NCBI GenBank assembly: GCA_028698305.1
Contig: JAQVDN010000006.1
Location: 1-64,000, forward strand
DNA length: 64,000 nucleotides
DNA from: Candidatus Altimarinota bacterium
Lineage (GTDB): Bacteria; Patescibacteriota; Gracilibacteria; BD1-5; UBA6164
Reading direction: 5' to 3'
Part shown: positions 54,968 through 64,000 of the stretch, piece after piece
Layout of the letters: each line of letters begins with the position of its first letter
Numbering within the stretch: the first letter of the stretch is position 1
Translations under genes and position numbers: made by a program
The notes under the pieces: generated by a model
Database searches by the model: none
Told to the model about the DNA's origin: nothing
What the model saw: only the letters and a program-made list of their open reading frames with translations

Positions 54968-55555
54968 ATGAGTATTGTAAATCAAGCAAGAATGGTTAGT
55001 TGTGATGTATGAGAATCAAGTATTATCCACTTATTATGATGTGATAGAAGACAAGAAAGAAAATGAGCTGATTTATACTTAGATGACGAAACAAATATAG
55101 AAGTAAAATGCAGACTTTACTGACAACCTGTAAATGTTTTGGTAGACCAATTGTTAGAGTTAAGAGATAGTGATATATATGCTTTAGTTTTTTATAAGAT
55201 GATAAACTGACATCGTCCAGTAAAAACTATTAGATTAAGCTGAAAAAATATAAGAAAAGGCTTGGCTCATTTAAGGAAAATGATGCAAGTTTCACAAATT
55301 TTTTTATTTCCTCAACCTCAAATGATAGATTTCTATAATAATTCTAAAGTAAAAGAAGCAATTATCAAGCCATCAGGATTAAGACATAAATGATTATCTG
55401 TAACTAGAGCAATTGAGATGCATGAAAATACTCAGTCTACAAAGGCTATTTTTGATACACCTATAGAATCCCAAAATAGTCATGATGTAAAAACATATGT
55501 GGTATGAGAAAAAGTAATAGAAATACTAATTTCTAGATGATATAAAGCAAAATAA
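54968..55555 (+). CDS. hypothetical protein, possible PD-(D/E)xK fold
   Basis: 195 residues, divergent from hsdM. The early segment GADLYLDDETNIEVKCRLYGQP has Asp...Glu-x-Lys spacing as in PD-(D/E)xK nucleases and Holliday-junction/archaeal-type resolvase-like proteins, preceded by helices (SSIIHLLGCDRRQERKG). The middle has Ala-Leu-Val-Phe strand and basic residues (ALVFYKMINGHRPVKTIRLS), and the C-terminus ends VVGEKVIEILISRGYKAK. It may be another nuclease associated with the restriction island, but there is no firm family assignment. Confidence 0.65.
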
Positions 55556-55578
55556 AAAACAACTTGCAGTTGTTTTTT
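55554..55578. terminator. bidirectional terminator
   Basis: AAAAAACAACT-TGC-AGTTGTTTTTT between the 195-aa gene and the convergent 186-aa gene. Confidence 0.85.
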
Positions 55579-56137
55579 ATTTTTTCATATGTAGATTTAA
55601 TTCTTCTTTTTTTTCTTTTAATCTTGATTCTAGTTCTTTTAACTTATTTACGGTATCTATTATAGTATTTCATAATTGTTTTATTTCAGCTCATGACATA
55701 GTAAGATAACCTTTTTTTAAATTAATTATAGTTTGTGATAACACAAAATGATTTAATCATATCTTACCTTCCAAAATAGCTATTTCTATTTCAAGTCTTT
55801 CTATCAAATCAGGATAAATATCTTCACTAACTGGTTCAGTATCTCAAATATCAGATTCTATGATATCTTCAACTTTTTTACTTGTACTTAATAAATTAAT
55901 ATTTTTTCACAAATCAATATTTTTTCACAAATCAACTATTAAGCCTCAAAATACTAAAAGCAATGAATAATAACTCTCTTCCATCTTTTCTTCTTGAGTT
56001 AGATTAGATATCCTTTTAAGTAATTCTCAAATCTTTTCTCTACAAGATCTTTCAAATTCAATAGAAAATTCTTTAGTTTTTTTTACATCTGCAAGAAAAC
56101 GATCTGGTAAAGATGTTAATCATTTTTCTGAACTCAT
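55577..56137 (-). CDS. helical coiled-coil protein (186 aa)
   Basis: Not recognised. Starts MSSEKGLTSLPDRFLADVKKTKEF, predicted helical throughout, with a C-terminal coiled coil (TVNKLKELESRLKEKKEELN). No membrane segment. An exact 18-base tandem duplication (55898-55915 and 55916-55933) yields the repeated DLGKNI in DLGKNIDLGKNINL, a recent in-frame expansion. The N-terminal part resembles the style of four-helix-bundle (23S rRNA-intervening-like) proteins, but I would not assign it. Confidence 0.65.
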
Positions 56138-56333
56138 TATTTTTTTAATTTAAAAAATATTTAATTTTATTGTAAAACCTTTTTATATTATGTCAAATTA
56201 TTATAAAAAATATTTTTAGCTTTGTGCAAGTAATTTTTTAAAAAAATCTTTATTATTCTTAACATTTTCTTAAAATAGAAATGTAAAATGTTTAAGCCTT
56301 AAAATGTTATTTTATATATTTAATAATATAATT

Positions 56334-57167
56334 ATGAAAAATAAATATTTATTCTTACTTATTGCTGCATTAATCTTTTCTGCAACTAATGTAAGTGCTG
56401 ATGATTCTAGTATATCAACTACTAATAAAGTTAGGATTATGACTGGAAGTTGAATGTTAAAAGAACCTAGATTAGAATCTAGAACAGAAATAAAAGCAAA
56501 AAGAGAAGAATTAAAACAAGAAGTTAAAACTAAAAAAGAAGAAATAAAAAACAATAGAGAAGATTATAAAAAGGAAGTATGAGAACTAAAAGAAATATTT
56601 TCTGAAATAACTGATGAACAAAAAGAAGAATTAAAAAATCTTAGAGAAGAACATAGAGATAATGTTAAAGAAATCCAAGAAAAACTTAAAAATAAAGAAT
56701 TGACTTTAGAAGAAAGAGAACAATTGAGAACAGAACTTGATAATGAAGTATCATCTTATGCAGAATCAATTAAAGAAATAGCTTGAGATAATTCTGAAGT
56801 AGAATCTTATGTTAATTCTAGATTAGAATTGAGAGATAAAAATAAATCTATAAGAGAAGACATTAAAAATAGTAGAGAAGAATTTAGAGGTGAAAGAAAT
56901 GAATTAGTATTAGAATTTAAAGAAGCTTATTATTGAAAAGTAGCTCAAGTTATCCCTAAATTAGCAGATAATAACTTGGAAAAATTAAGTGTAAAAATTG
57001 ATACACTTATAACTAAAACTGAAGCAAATGCTAAATTATCTAAAGAAAATAAGGATAAAATGGTTGCTCAACTTATATCATTAAAAGAAATACTTGATGA
57101 AGAACTAGAAACTAGAGATATATTAGATGAAGATTTAGAAATCGAGTTAGAAGTTGAATTAGACTAA
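56334..57167 (+). CDS. secreted coiled-coil protein
   Basis: 277 residues: signal peptide MKNKYLFLLIAALIFSATNVSA, then a long Lys/Glu/Arg-rich helix region (KAKREELKQEVKTKKEEIKN, LTLEEREQLRTELDNEV) that forms an extended coiled coil in the exported part, and an acidic tail. Function unknown; could be a periplasmic or surface spacer. TGA codons appear at GSG, VGEL and AGDN, so a standard-code reading would miss it. Terminator follows. Confidence 0.78.
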
Positions 57168-57195
57168 AAAAACTGCACTTTGTGCAGTTTTTTTT
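57166..57195. terminator. bidirectional terminator, inverted copy at 58684
   Basis: AAAAAAACTGCAC-TTT-GTGCAGTTTTTTT; serves the coiled-coil gene (+) and the MATE gene (-). Its reverse complement occurs again at 58684-58710. Confidence 0.88.
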
Positions 57196-58621
57196 AGTTT
57201 TTAATTCATTCTTCTAATACAACTTCTTCATATATTTTTTCAGATGTTTTATAATCTTCATCTATTATTTTTGTTTTTTTCCAAGATCATTTATAAAAAA
57301 CTCCTAGACATACAAATATCATCAAAAAATTTGTAATAAAAATAGAGTACCAAATACCATCTATTCACAAAGATGTATGTTTAGACAATATATATCAAAG
57401 TGGAAACTGGAATAACCATTGTGATACAAGTGTAAGATTTAAACTAGTAAGCATATTTCAAGATGCACGAAATGCCCATATTATTCACATCTGTATTCAT
57501 ATAAATCAAAAACTTAAAGCAATAGTTCTAAGAAATGTAGCTCACATATCAATTATTTCTTTTTCATTTGGTACAAAAAATCATATTAATTGTTTAGCAA
57601 ATATAAGAACTATTATTCATATTAAAGTTAAAAAAATAAAACTCATAAATATACTTACTTTTATTATTTTTTCAGCTCTATCAACATTTTTTGCTCATAT
57701 ATTTTGTCATACCAATATAGAACTAGCCATAGAGATACCCATAGACAATATAATCACCAATTGAAATACATTTCATCAAGCTCAATATGAAGCTATAGCA
57801 ACTGTTCAAAAACTAGTAACTAAAAATGTCATAACAATCATAGATAAACTACGAGCTGACATTTCTATTGATGAAGGTAATCAAAGAAAAAATGCTTTTT
57901 TTATATAAGAAAAATCTGGTTTAAAATCTGAAAATTTTATATGTATACCATATTTTCATTTTAATAATATATAAAATCATGCTATACTTGCCAAAGCTTG
58001 TGTAACTAGTGTTGCCCACGCAGCTCCAGAAACTCACAATCAAGGAAAAAATCAATATCAAAAAATAAAAAGTGGGTCTATTATAAAGTTTAAAAGAACA
58101 GTAAATAAAACTATCTTAAGTGGTATTTTTACTTCCCCTAATCATCTCATAAGAGATTGAAACATAGCAAACAAAAAGACAAAGATCATTCATATAAAAG
58201 ATATCTTTAAGAAACTAAGTGCTTCTCAAAAAACTTCTTTTTCTACTCACATAAGTGTCAAAAGATATCCTGCAGAAAAATATCATATAAATCATAAGAT
58301 TATAGATATACAAAAAACCATCATTATAGTTTGAGCAGCCACTTTATCAACCATTTTCATATTTTTTGCTCAAAAATATTGTGCTATAAGAGTCGTTCCT
58401 GCAATAGAAAATCAACTTCAAAGTGATATCATAAAAAAATTTATTGGAAAACTAACTGAAACAGCTGCAACTGCTTCTTTTCCAAGTCTACCAACCCAAA
58501 AAGCATCTGTCAATTGATATGCACTTTGCAATAAATTGGCTATCAAAATAGGTATAGCCATAGTTAAAATAGTTTTAATTATTGGCCCATTAAGTGCCAT
58601 TTCAAGTTTATTATTTTTCAT
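57194..58621 (-). CDS. MATE family efflux transporter
   Basis: Cation-coupled exporter of toxic organic compounds. 475 residues, twelve membrane helices, starting with the MATE pattern MALNGPIIKTILTMAIPILI and LTDAFWVGRLGKEAVAAVSVSFPI. The second half repeats the fold (KKAFFLGLPSSIEMSARSLS). Length normal. Gly codons inside helices are often TGA. The coding region is bounded on both sides by inverted copies of the same hairpin terminator. Confidence 0.92.
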
Positions 58622-58683
58622 ATTTTTATTATTAATGACGATTTATACTACTAATTTTAAAAAAAATATCAAATTAATATATT

Positions 58684-58710
58684 AAAAAACTGCACAAAGT
58701 GCAGTTTTTT
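58684..58710 (-). terminator. terminator, inverted copy of the one at 57166
   Basis: AAAAAACTGCAC-AAA-GTGCAGTTTTTT, at the end of the 140-aa gene. Confidence 0.88.
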
Positions 58711-59131
58711 AGTATTCTTCTATGATTAAAACAAGTATTTTCAAGAAACTATTTATTATCTTTTCCCTATCTTTTATAAAAAATCTACCTAGAGAATAAA
58801 CTTTTGTTTTTTTTGAAATCTCATCACAAATAAATTGAGGATCTATATAACCAAATTTTTTATCCATTATATTGTAAGCTAGATTAAAAGTAATCATTTT
58901 TTCTATCATCTGATCTTTATCATTTACCTTTATCTTTAAGCTAGAATTTGCAAAATTGATATAATCAAGTTTATATTTTGGTAGGATCTCTTTTTCTACT
59001 ACTTCTCATAAAGTTTCTACTAAGTCTTTTACTTCATCTACAAAATCTCAATTATACATAACTTTTGATTTTATTGGTTGTTTTTGACTTTCTCTAAGTT
59101 TTTTTACTTGCTGTTTTATGAAATCTGACAT
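58709..59131 (-). CDS. hypothetical protein (140 aa)
   Basis: Not recognised. 140 residues, basic N-terminus (MSDFIKQQVKKLRESQKQP), then helices and a few strands (LVETLGEVVEKEILPKYKLD, FICDEISKKTKVYSLGRFFI). No signal peptide or membrane segment. A TGA codon occurs at NGDF and LGEV. Separate gene with own terminator. Confidence 0.6.
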
Positions 59132-59298
59132 AAATTATTTATATTTTTAAAATACTATGGGAATATATCTATAAAATTAAAAAAAGCAAAAAAGTATTGA
59201 TAATTAAAATTATATTTAAGTTTAGAAAATATATTTGATAAAAAATATAAATAGTTTTAGATTTAAATAATATTAATTCTATTTTTATTTTTAAACTC

Positions 59299-59333
59299 AA
59301 CAAAAAACAGCCATAAATGGCTGTTTTTTGTTT
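59299..59333 (-). terminator. terminator of the 450-aa lipoprotein gene
   Basis: AACAAAAAACAGCCAT / ATGGCTGTTTTTTGTT hairpin just after the gene on the minus strand. Confidence 0.85.
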
Positions 59334-59338
59334 TAATT

Positions 59339-60691
59339 TTATTCTGTACCTTTTATAATATTTTTACAAACTTCTCAACAGGAATTAATTAAATCAAAAA
59401 TTGCATCAATTTCAGGTTCTTGAACATAAACAATAGTTCCATTTTTTAAATGTAATTCAATATCTAAATTATGAGATTGGAAAACTTCTTTAACATTTCA
59501 TGAATTTAAAATATCATTAACATCATTCCATGAATAATTTTTTAATCTTGGAAACTCTGTATAATCTTTAAAATCATAGCATCAAACAAAACATTTATTA
59601 TCTTCACATTTTACTGTATATGGACAATTTGATTTTATAGCATATTCCATCGGTAATTCACAATCACTAAAACTATGACAGTTTTTATCTAATTCTGTTT
59701 TATCTTCAAATTTAGCTTTTATTCAAAAATGATTTTCTGCTCTTTTAATAATAATATCTCTAAGTCATCAACCTCAAATCTTACTAAGCGTTTCAGATGC
59801 TTCTTTTGTAAAGTTTTCATCTAAATCTTTTTTATAATTACTTCAATCTCTTGGCATCCAAATTGAATATGTATCATCATTTTTTGTTAGTTTTACAGGA
59901 ACAGCACTTCCTCATCCTTGTGCGAGATAAGAATCAACATTTTTTACCTCACATAAATCATAACATTCTGATTTATTCAAAGTTTTTGTCATAAAACATT
60001 TTTCTTGAGAATCATAATTAGGACAAATAAATTCTTTATCTTGTATATAAAATTCTTCACACAATGTATAAAAATATAAAACATCTTCTTCTTGATCCAA
60101 AATAGTATATGAACAAAATGATTTTCCATCATCCTCATTAATCCAAGATATCTGGTCTTGTCATTCTAAAAATTTTACAATTTTTATATCCATTCAATAT
60201 TGCTCAACTATTTCATCATCTGAAATATTATTTTTTTCTTCGCAATCTACATCTATATTTTCTATATCAAAATCATCACTCTTTACTATCTCCATATCAA
60301 TTGGTCAACACATATGATTAAAAACAAGAGGTTTATTTTCACTTAATGTTAATTTTTTATTTTCTGAAATTAATTCATTATTTTGAAAAGAGAAAATCTC
60401 ATCTCAAAGTTTTATTGTATCATCATCGTTTAATGATATATGAATATATTTTCTTGAAACAATAGGAACTCAACTTCCATGAACTTGATTAATACACTTT
60501 TTATTTCAATTATTATCACTATAAAAAACATATGTTTCTCAAGCCCATCAATTATCATAAGACCAAGTAGTATTATTTAAATTATCCCAAATAGATGAAC
60601 TTAAGATATCTCAATCTATAGTAATTTTATTATTTATACTACATCAAACTAAGACTAAAAGAACTCACAATCAACATAATAGTTTTTTCAT
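59339..60691 (-). CDS. lipoprotein with cysteine-rich domain
   Basis: 450 residues. Lipobox LVLVGC with the Gly coded by TGA follows a short basic signal (MKKLLCGLGVLLV), so it is anchored by lipid at the outer face. The exported part is acidic and Asp/Asn-rich, with many cysteines, and contains SDCELPMEYAIKSNCPYTVK plus CEDNKCFVGC, almost the same as the C-terminus of the 105-aa membrane protein at 43865-44182. No known domain recognised. The paired cysteines suggest disulfides. Confidence 0.75.
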
Positions 60692-60806
60692 TTTTATTTA
60701 TATATTTATATAATAAAATAATTATAATGTTTTAATATAAAAAAGTAACATTTAAAATTAAATTCAGAATATTAAATAATTAAAAAATATAGTATTATAA
60801 AACACT

Positions 60807-60890
60807 CTATTTTTCAAGTTCAAATAATAAATCAATATCCCCGTATTCTCAAATATTTCTACCCAAAAATCTAATATTCAAACTTTTTGC
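60807..60890 (-). pseudogene. possible remnant of a MNT-type nucleotidyltransferase gene
   Basis: The minus strand reads KSLNIRFLG, RNIGEYGDIDLL, FELEK and a TAG. The pattern GR.xGEyxDIDLL resembles the GSxARGExxxxSDIDLLV active-site motif of minimal nucleotidyltransferases (partners of HEPN proteins). There is a stop codon upstream and no start, so it would be a decayed fragment. Weak evidence. Confidence 0.3.
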
Positions 60891-61078
60891 ATATTAATTT
60901 TTTTTCATATTTGTTGTTTTTCAGTTTCTATTCAAAAATTACAACTTGTTTAAAAATATTGGTAATAATAATAATAATTTTTGATAAGTTATTAAATTTC
61001 TAAAATTATACTAATTTTAATTATAAATAAAAGTTTAAATATTAATTACTAATAAGTTTGTAATCAATTTTTTAGATT

Positions 61079-61114
61079 TAAATAAAGACGGATATTAGTA
61101 TCCGTCTTTATTTA
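61079..61114 (-). terminator. tRNA-Cys terminator
   Basis: TAAATAAAGACGGATA-TTAG-TATCCGTCTTTATTTA, 16-bp perfect stem just downstream of the tRNA on the minus strand. Confidence 0.8.
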
Positions 61115-61126
61115 ATTTTGTAATAT

Positions 61127-61200
61127 TGGAGGTGCCAAGCGGGTTCGAACCGCTGTATACGGTGTTGCAGACCGCTGTATGACCACTCTACCATGGCACC
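61127..61200 (-). tRNA. tRNA-Cys (GCA)
   Basis: Complete cloverleaf of 74 nt including an encoded CCA. Acceptor GGTGCCA/TGGCACC, anticodon arm GCGGT-CTGCAAC-ACCGT with anticodon GCA, T arm AGCGG-TTCGAAC-CCGCT, discriminator U73 as expected for Cys. It is the only tRNA I find in the window; the tRNA-Gly(UCA) needed for the reassigned UGA codon is not here. Confidence 0.95.
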
Positions 61201-61230
61201 AAATTTTATTAAGCTAAGAAATTATAATAA

Positions 61231-61270
61231 AAAAAAGAAAATTTCAAATGAAATTTTCTTTTTTTTTATT
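61231..61270 (-). terminator. terminator of the 184-aa lipoprotein gene
   Basis: AAAAAAGAAAATTTCA / TGAAATTTTCTTTTTT hairpin directly after the gene on the minus strand. Confidence 0.75.
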
Positions 61271-61823
61271 ATTTACATGAAAAAGTTGATAATAATTCTA
61301 TATACCTACTTATGTCAGTTACACTTGTAGGCAGGGCTATTGTGATAAAATATCATTTTGTTTTATTACATACACTTGCTGTTTGTATAAATTTAAGTTT
61401 TGGAGTATCTAAATTGTATCTTGCTTCAAATTCATATACAAGAGATACTTCTCCATCTGCAAATGTAATATCATTTGTAGATATTTTTTTATATTCTAGA
61501 TAATCAGTTTCTGCTCACATATTGTTAAGCATAGAATAATCTTTTGATGTAGTAAGTTTTTTCAAATCATCTGATAAGATAAGCAAATTATTTGAAAAAC
61601 CATTTGAAATAGAAGTAGAAGTTGCAGCAAGTTCTATATTTCCTTCTTTTGCTTTTGGTAATATATTTTCTTTATCTTCTATGATTTCCCAATTTCAAGG
61701 AATCTTAAAATCAAAATTTTTATTTTCTACTCATTTTAAACTATTTTCTCATGTTGATTGAGTATCAGAAGAACAAGAAGTAAAAATAAAAACAACAAAT
61801 AAAATTAGATATTTTTTAAACAT
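61269..61823 (-). CDS. lipoprotein (184 aa)
   Basis: Signal peptide MFKKYLILFVVFIFTSC with lipobox FTSC, then an exported domain of about 165 residues: NFDFKIPGNGEIIEDKENIL resembles the PsbP/DUF1795-like lipoproteins ('F.IP.gW......'), with TNDITFADGEVSLVYEFEAR and CNKTKGYFITIALP. The assignment is tentative. Terminator overlaps the stop. No function known. Confidence 0.68.
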
Positions 61824-61845
61824 AATAAATAAATTATAAAATATT

Positions 61846-62199
61846 TTATACTATAAAAGAATGTATTCATCCATTTACAAATAACGGTAGTAAAAGAAAA
61901 ACAAATATTATAAATAATAAGAAAACAAATATATATAATAAAACTCAGGTAAGTTTTTGGTCAAATGTTTTTTTAAAATATAAATATATATACAATATAA
62001 TTGTTATAACTAAAAATATATAAAATACACTTATATAATTTATAAAAAAATCTCTATGAAAACCTGCTCATACAAAATAAAAGCTAGTGAAAAATAATAA
62101 AATAAAAAATATCAACATTGTTTTTGCTGATTTATATCTGAGATTTAATTTATTTTCACTCTCAAAAAAATCTTTTTTCAATATTTCTTTAAATCACAT
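61846..62199 (-). CDS. small integral membrane protein (117 aa)
   Basis: Not recognised. Charged N-terminus (GFKEILKKDFFESENKLNLR) followed by three hydrophobic helices (MLIFFILLFFTSFYFVGAGF, YISVFYIFLVITIILYIYLYF, LLYIFVFLLFIIFVFLLPLF). It starts MG with a TGA second codon. 23 bases from the downstream lipoprotein gene, probably the same transcript. Confidence 0.65.
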
Positions 62200-62261
62200 A
62201 CTTGATTTTTTTTAAATAAATAATATATTTAAAATAACAATTTTACTAATAATATAAATAA

Positions 62262-62546
62262 ATGAGTTTAACACAAGAACAAATTGAAAAATTATCAAAA
62301 AATCTAAGTAAAATAAGAATAGATAATGAAAAACTAGGTCAAGATATAAACTGAATTTTAAGATATATTGATCTATTAAATGAAGTTGATACAACTTGAG
62401 TAAAACCTACTACAACTGTCGTTGAAGTAGAAAATAATCTAAGAGAGGACATAGAAATAAGAGAAATAACTCCAAAAGAATTACTTGCTTGTTCTGGACA
62501 AAAAGTTATTGCAAACCAAATCGCTATTTCAAATATAATGAAATAA
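62262..62546 (+). CDS. gatC: Asp-tRNA(Asn)/Glu-tRNA(Gln) amidotransferase subunit C
   Basis: 94-residue small subunit of GatCAB, which turns Asp-tRNA-Asn and/or Glu-tRNA-Gln into Asn/Gln-tRNA. LTQEQIEKLSKNLSKIRIDN, then ILRYIDLLNEVDTTGVKPTT is the GatC signature. The end (CSGQKVIANQIAIS) deviates from the usual LRxDxV pattern, so the C-terminal part is divergent. gatA and gatB are not in the window. It is 2 bases from recF. Confidence 0.85.
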
Positions 62547-62548
62547 TT

Positions 62549-63586
62549 ATGATAAAAGAACTTAAACTTATAAATTTTAGAAATTTTAAGGAGAAAATAA
62601 TAAATAATTTTGAAATAGAAAATTTCATAATTTGAGAAAATTGAAGATGAAAAACCAATATTTTAGAAGCATTAAGTCAACTTTGAAATAATTCTATCAC
62701 AAAATTAAGTCTAGATGATTTAGTAGCCTTGTGAGAGGATTATTTTTTTATTGAAATAAAGAATGAAGATGATAATAAATATAGTTTCTATTATTCTAAA
62801 AAAGAAAAAAAGAAAAACTATATGATAAATAACAAAAAAACAACTAAAAAAGAATTTATTGATTTTAGTCACTCTTGTGTTATTTTTTCACCTATAGTTA
62901 TGAATATGTTCTATCTTTCTCCTTCTCTAAGAAGAGATTTTTTAGATGAAACATTAAAAAGTAGTTATAAAGAATATGAAAAACTATTAAAAGATTATAA
63001 AAAAATACTAAAATCTAGAAATTCTACACTAAAAGCAATCTGAGAAAAAAAAGTAAATGAATCTGAGATAAATTTTTGGAATAATAAATTTGTAGAAATA
63101 GCAAGTGAGATATACAAGTATAGATTTAAATTTATAAATTTTCTACAAGAATCAATTATAAATACAACTCCATACTTTTCATGAAAAGTTGAAAATGTAG
63201 TTTTTGAATACAAAACAAAGATTGATAAAGAAAATATAAAAGATTCTATAAAAAATTACTTAAACAAAAACTTTAAAAGAGATACCATTTTATGAAAAAC
63301 CCATATTTGACCACATGTAGATGATTTTGAAGTAAAAATAGATTGAGTTAGTTTGATACATTATGCATCAAGATGAGAAACAAAAAGTGTTATTATTTAT
63401 CTCAAACTTCTAGAAGGTATTTTTATAGAGAAAAAAACTTGAAAAAAACCTATTTTAATAATAGATGACTTACTCAGTGAACTTGATAGTGAGCACAAAA
63501 ATATGCTATTAAAGAAGATAAATTATTATCAAACATTTATATCAAACATCTATGAAGAAAAAAACACTTTTTATATTAAGATATAA
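62549..63586 (+). CDS. recF: DNA replication and repair protein RecF
   Basis: SMC-like ATPase that loads RecA at gaps. 345 residues: Walker A in FIIGENGRGKTNILEALSQL (three of its glycines are TGA), a coiled-coil-like middle part with SPSLRRDFLDETL, GPHVDDFEVKI, the ABC signature ASRGETKSVIIYLKL, and Walker B in ILIIDDLLSELDSEHK. Length is that of the family (about 360). A hairpin terminator overlaps its last codons. Placement after gatC instead of in a dnaA-dnaN operon is unusual. Confidence 0.93.
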
Positions 63587-63597
63587 AAAGTGTTTTT
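63560..63597 (+). terminator. recF terminator
   Basis: AAAAACACTTTTTATAT-TAAG-ATATAAAAAGTGTTTTT, overlapping the recF stop codon. Confidence 0.85.
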
Positions 63598-63683
63598 GTA
63601 AAGTTAAATAGTACAATTTTTATTTTAAAAAAGCTAAATATTATTAAGATATTAACAAAGTTTTAACATTTATTTATCAAAAT

Positions 63684-64000
63684 ATGAATTTGTATAAAAA
63701 AATTGTACTATTATTTATTACTTACTTATTTTCTATAACATGAGTAATGGCAGCAAGTGTAGATAATTTTAAGATTACTCTTAGTCCAAATACAGCAAAG
63801 GTATGAGAAGCTCTTGATCTTACTATTGAAGCTGTAGATAAAAACAATGTAGTTGCTAATGATTATAATGGTATGATTCTTATATTTTCAGAATCTGATC
63901 CAGAAGCACAATTACCTATTATACTAGAAGAAAATACTTATACTTTCAAATCCAGTGATCAATGAAAGGTTGTTTTTGAAAATGCTGTTAAATTTTTAAA
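63684..64000 (+). CDS. secreted protein with Ig-like domain, truncated by the window end
   Basis: First 105 residues only. Signal peptide (MNLYKKIVLLFITYLFSITG, VMAAS), then VDNFKITLSPNTAKVGEALDLTIEAVDKNNVVANDYNGMI, the style of bacterial Ig-like domains that provide structural repeats in surface proteins. TGA codons occur at VGEA and QGKV. The rest is outside the window. Confidence 0.72.

Larger units (their letters stand above)
60692..61126. other. long intergenic region with a possible gene fragment
   Basis: 435 bases of mostly A+T. Besides the tRNA-Cys terminator at its right end, it contains a short minus-strand fragment that resembles part of a nucleotidyltransferase (60807-60890). I see no intact gene and no other structured RNA. 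Confidence 0.5.

Noticed and set aside
1-64000. CRISPR arrays, rRNA genes, transposase genes, prophage genes
   Set aside because: No regularly spaced repeats, rRNA-like sequence or recognisable transposase/phage structural proteins were found in either strand.

Overview
The window is extremely AT-rich DNA from a bacterium that reads UGA as glycine (genetic code 25), which points to the Candidate Phyla Radiation lineages Absconditabacteria (SR1) or Gracilibacteria (BD1-5/GN02); I cannot decide between them. Nearly every long gene carries in-frame TGA exactly where the protein family has an invariant glycine (RecF and PPK2 P-loops, Der G1 boxes, the prepilin motif, MltG, thrombospondin type 3 repeats), while conserved tryptophans are TGG. 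TAA and TAG are the only stops used. All coordinates below were read with UGA = Gly, so most genes are far longer than a standard-code reading suggests. Shine-Dalgarno motifs are almost absent.

Layout. 0.2-6.2 kb (+): mltG, a secreted calcium-repeat protein and a giant DUF2339 membrane protein. 6.2-16.8 kb (-): an envelope operon alpha-2-macroglobulin / PBP1C followed by an unknown anchored protein, sufS and idi. 16.9-25.8 kb (-): a DUF1704 metalloprotease, htpG, a cation efflux protein, a pilin-like protein, der and aspS; aspS is preceded by what looks like a complete T-box leader. 26.1-29.7 kb: ppk2 (+), lexA with its own operator, a PGPGW-type membrane protein, rimK and a PhnA-like protein. 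29.8-35.8 kb (-): a full MoxR/Bat operon. 36-44.7 kb: a membrane spermidine-synthase-like protein, pirin, an OmpR-type two-component pair beside a DUF2202 protein, an aminoacyl-tRNA deacylase, and a PadR/PspC pair. 44.8-54.7 kb (-): a type I restriction-modification island (hsdM, hsdS, hsdR) with extra cargo: a DUF3800 protein, a membrane protein, a 381-aa protein, a zeta-toxin-like kinase with an overlapping 51-aa gene, and two small RNA genes on the opposite strand. 55-64 kb: a possible PD-(D/E)xK protein, coiled-coil proteins, a MATE exporter, lipoproteins, tRNA-Cys, gatC, recF and a truncated secreted protein.

The most unusual parts are (i) the restriction island, where cargo modules lie next to short direct duplications of the 5' end of hsdR and the 3' end of hsdM, with two promoter-terminator small RNA genes between the hsdM tail copies; (ii) a T-box leader before aspS whose bulge matches the G73 discriminator of tRNA-Asp; and (iii) two related GC-rich palindromic elements inserted in frame in htpG and the PBP1C gene. 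Functions are inferred from protein motifs read by eye; no database search was possible.
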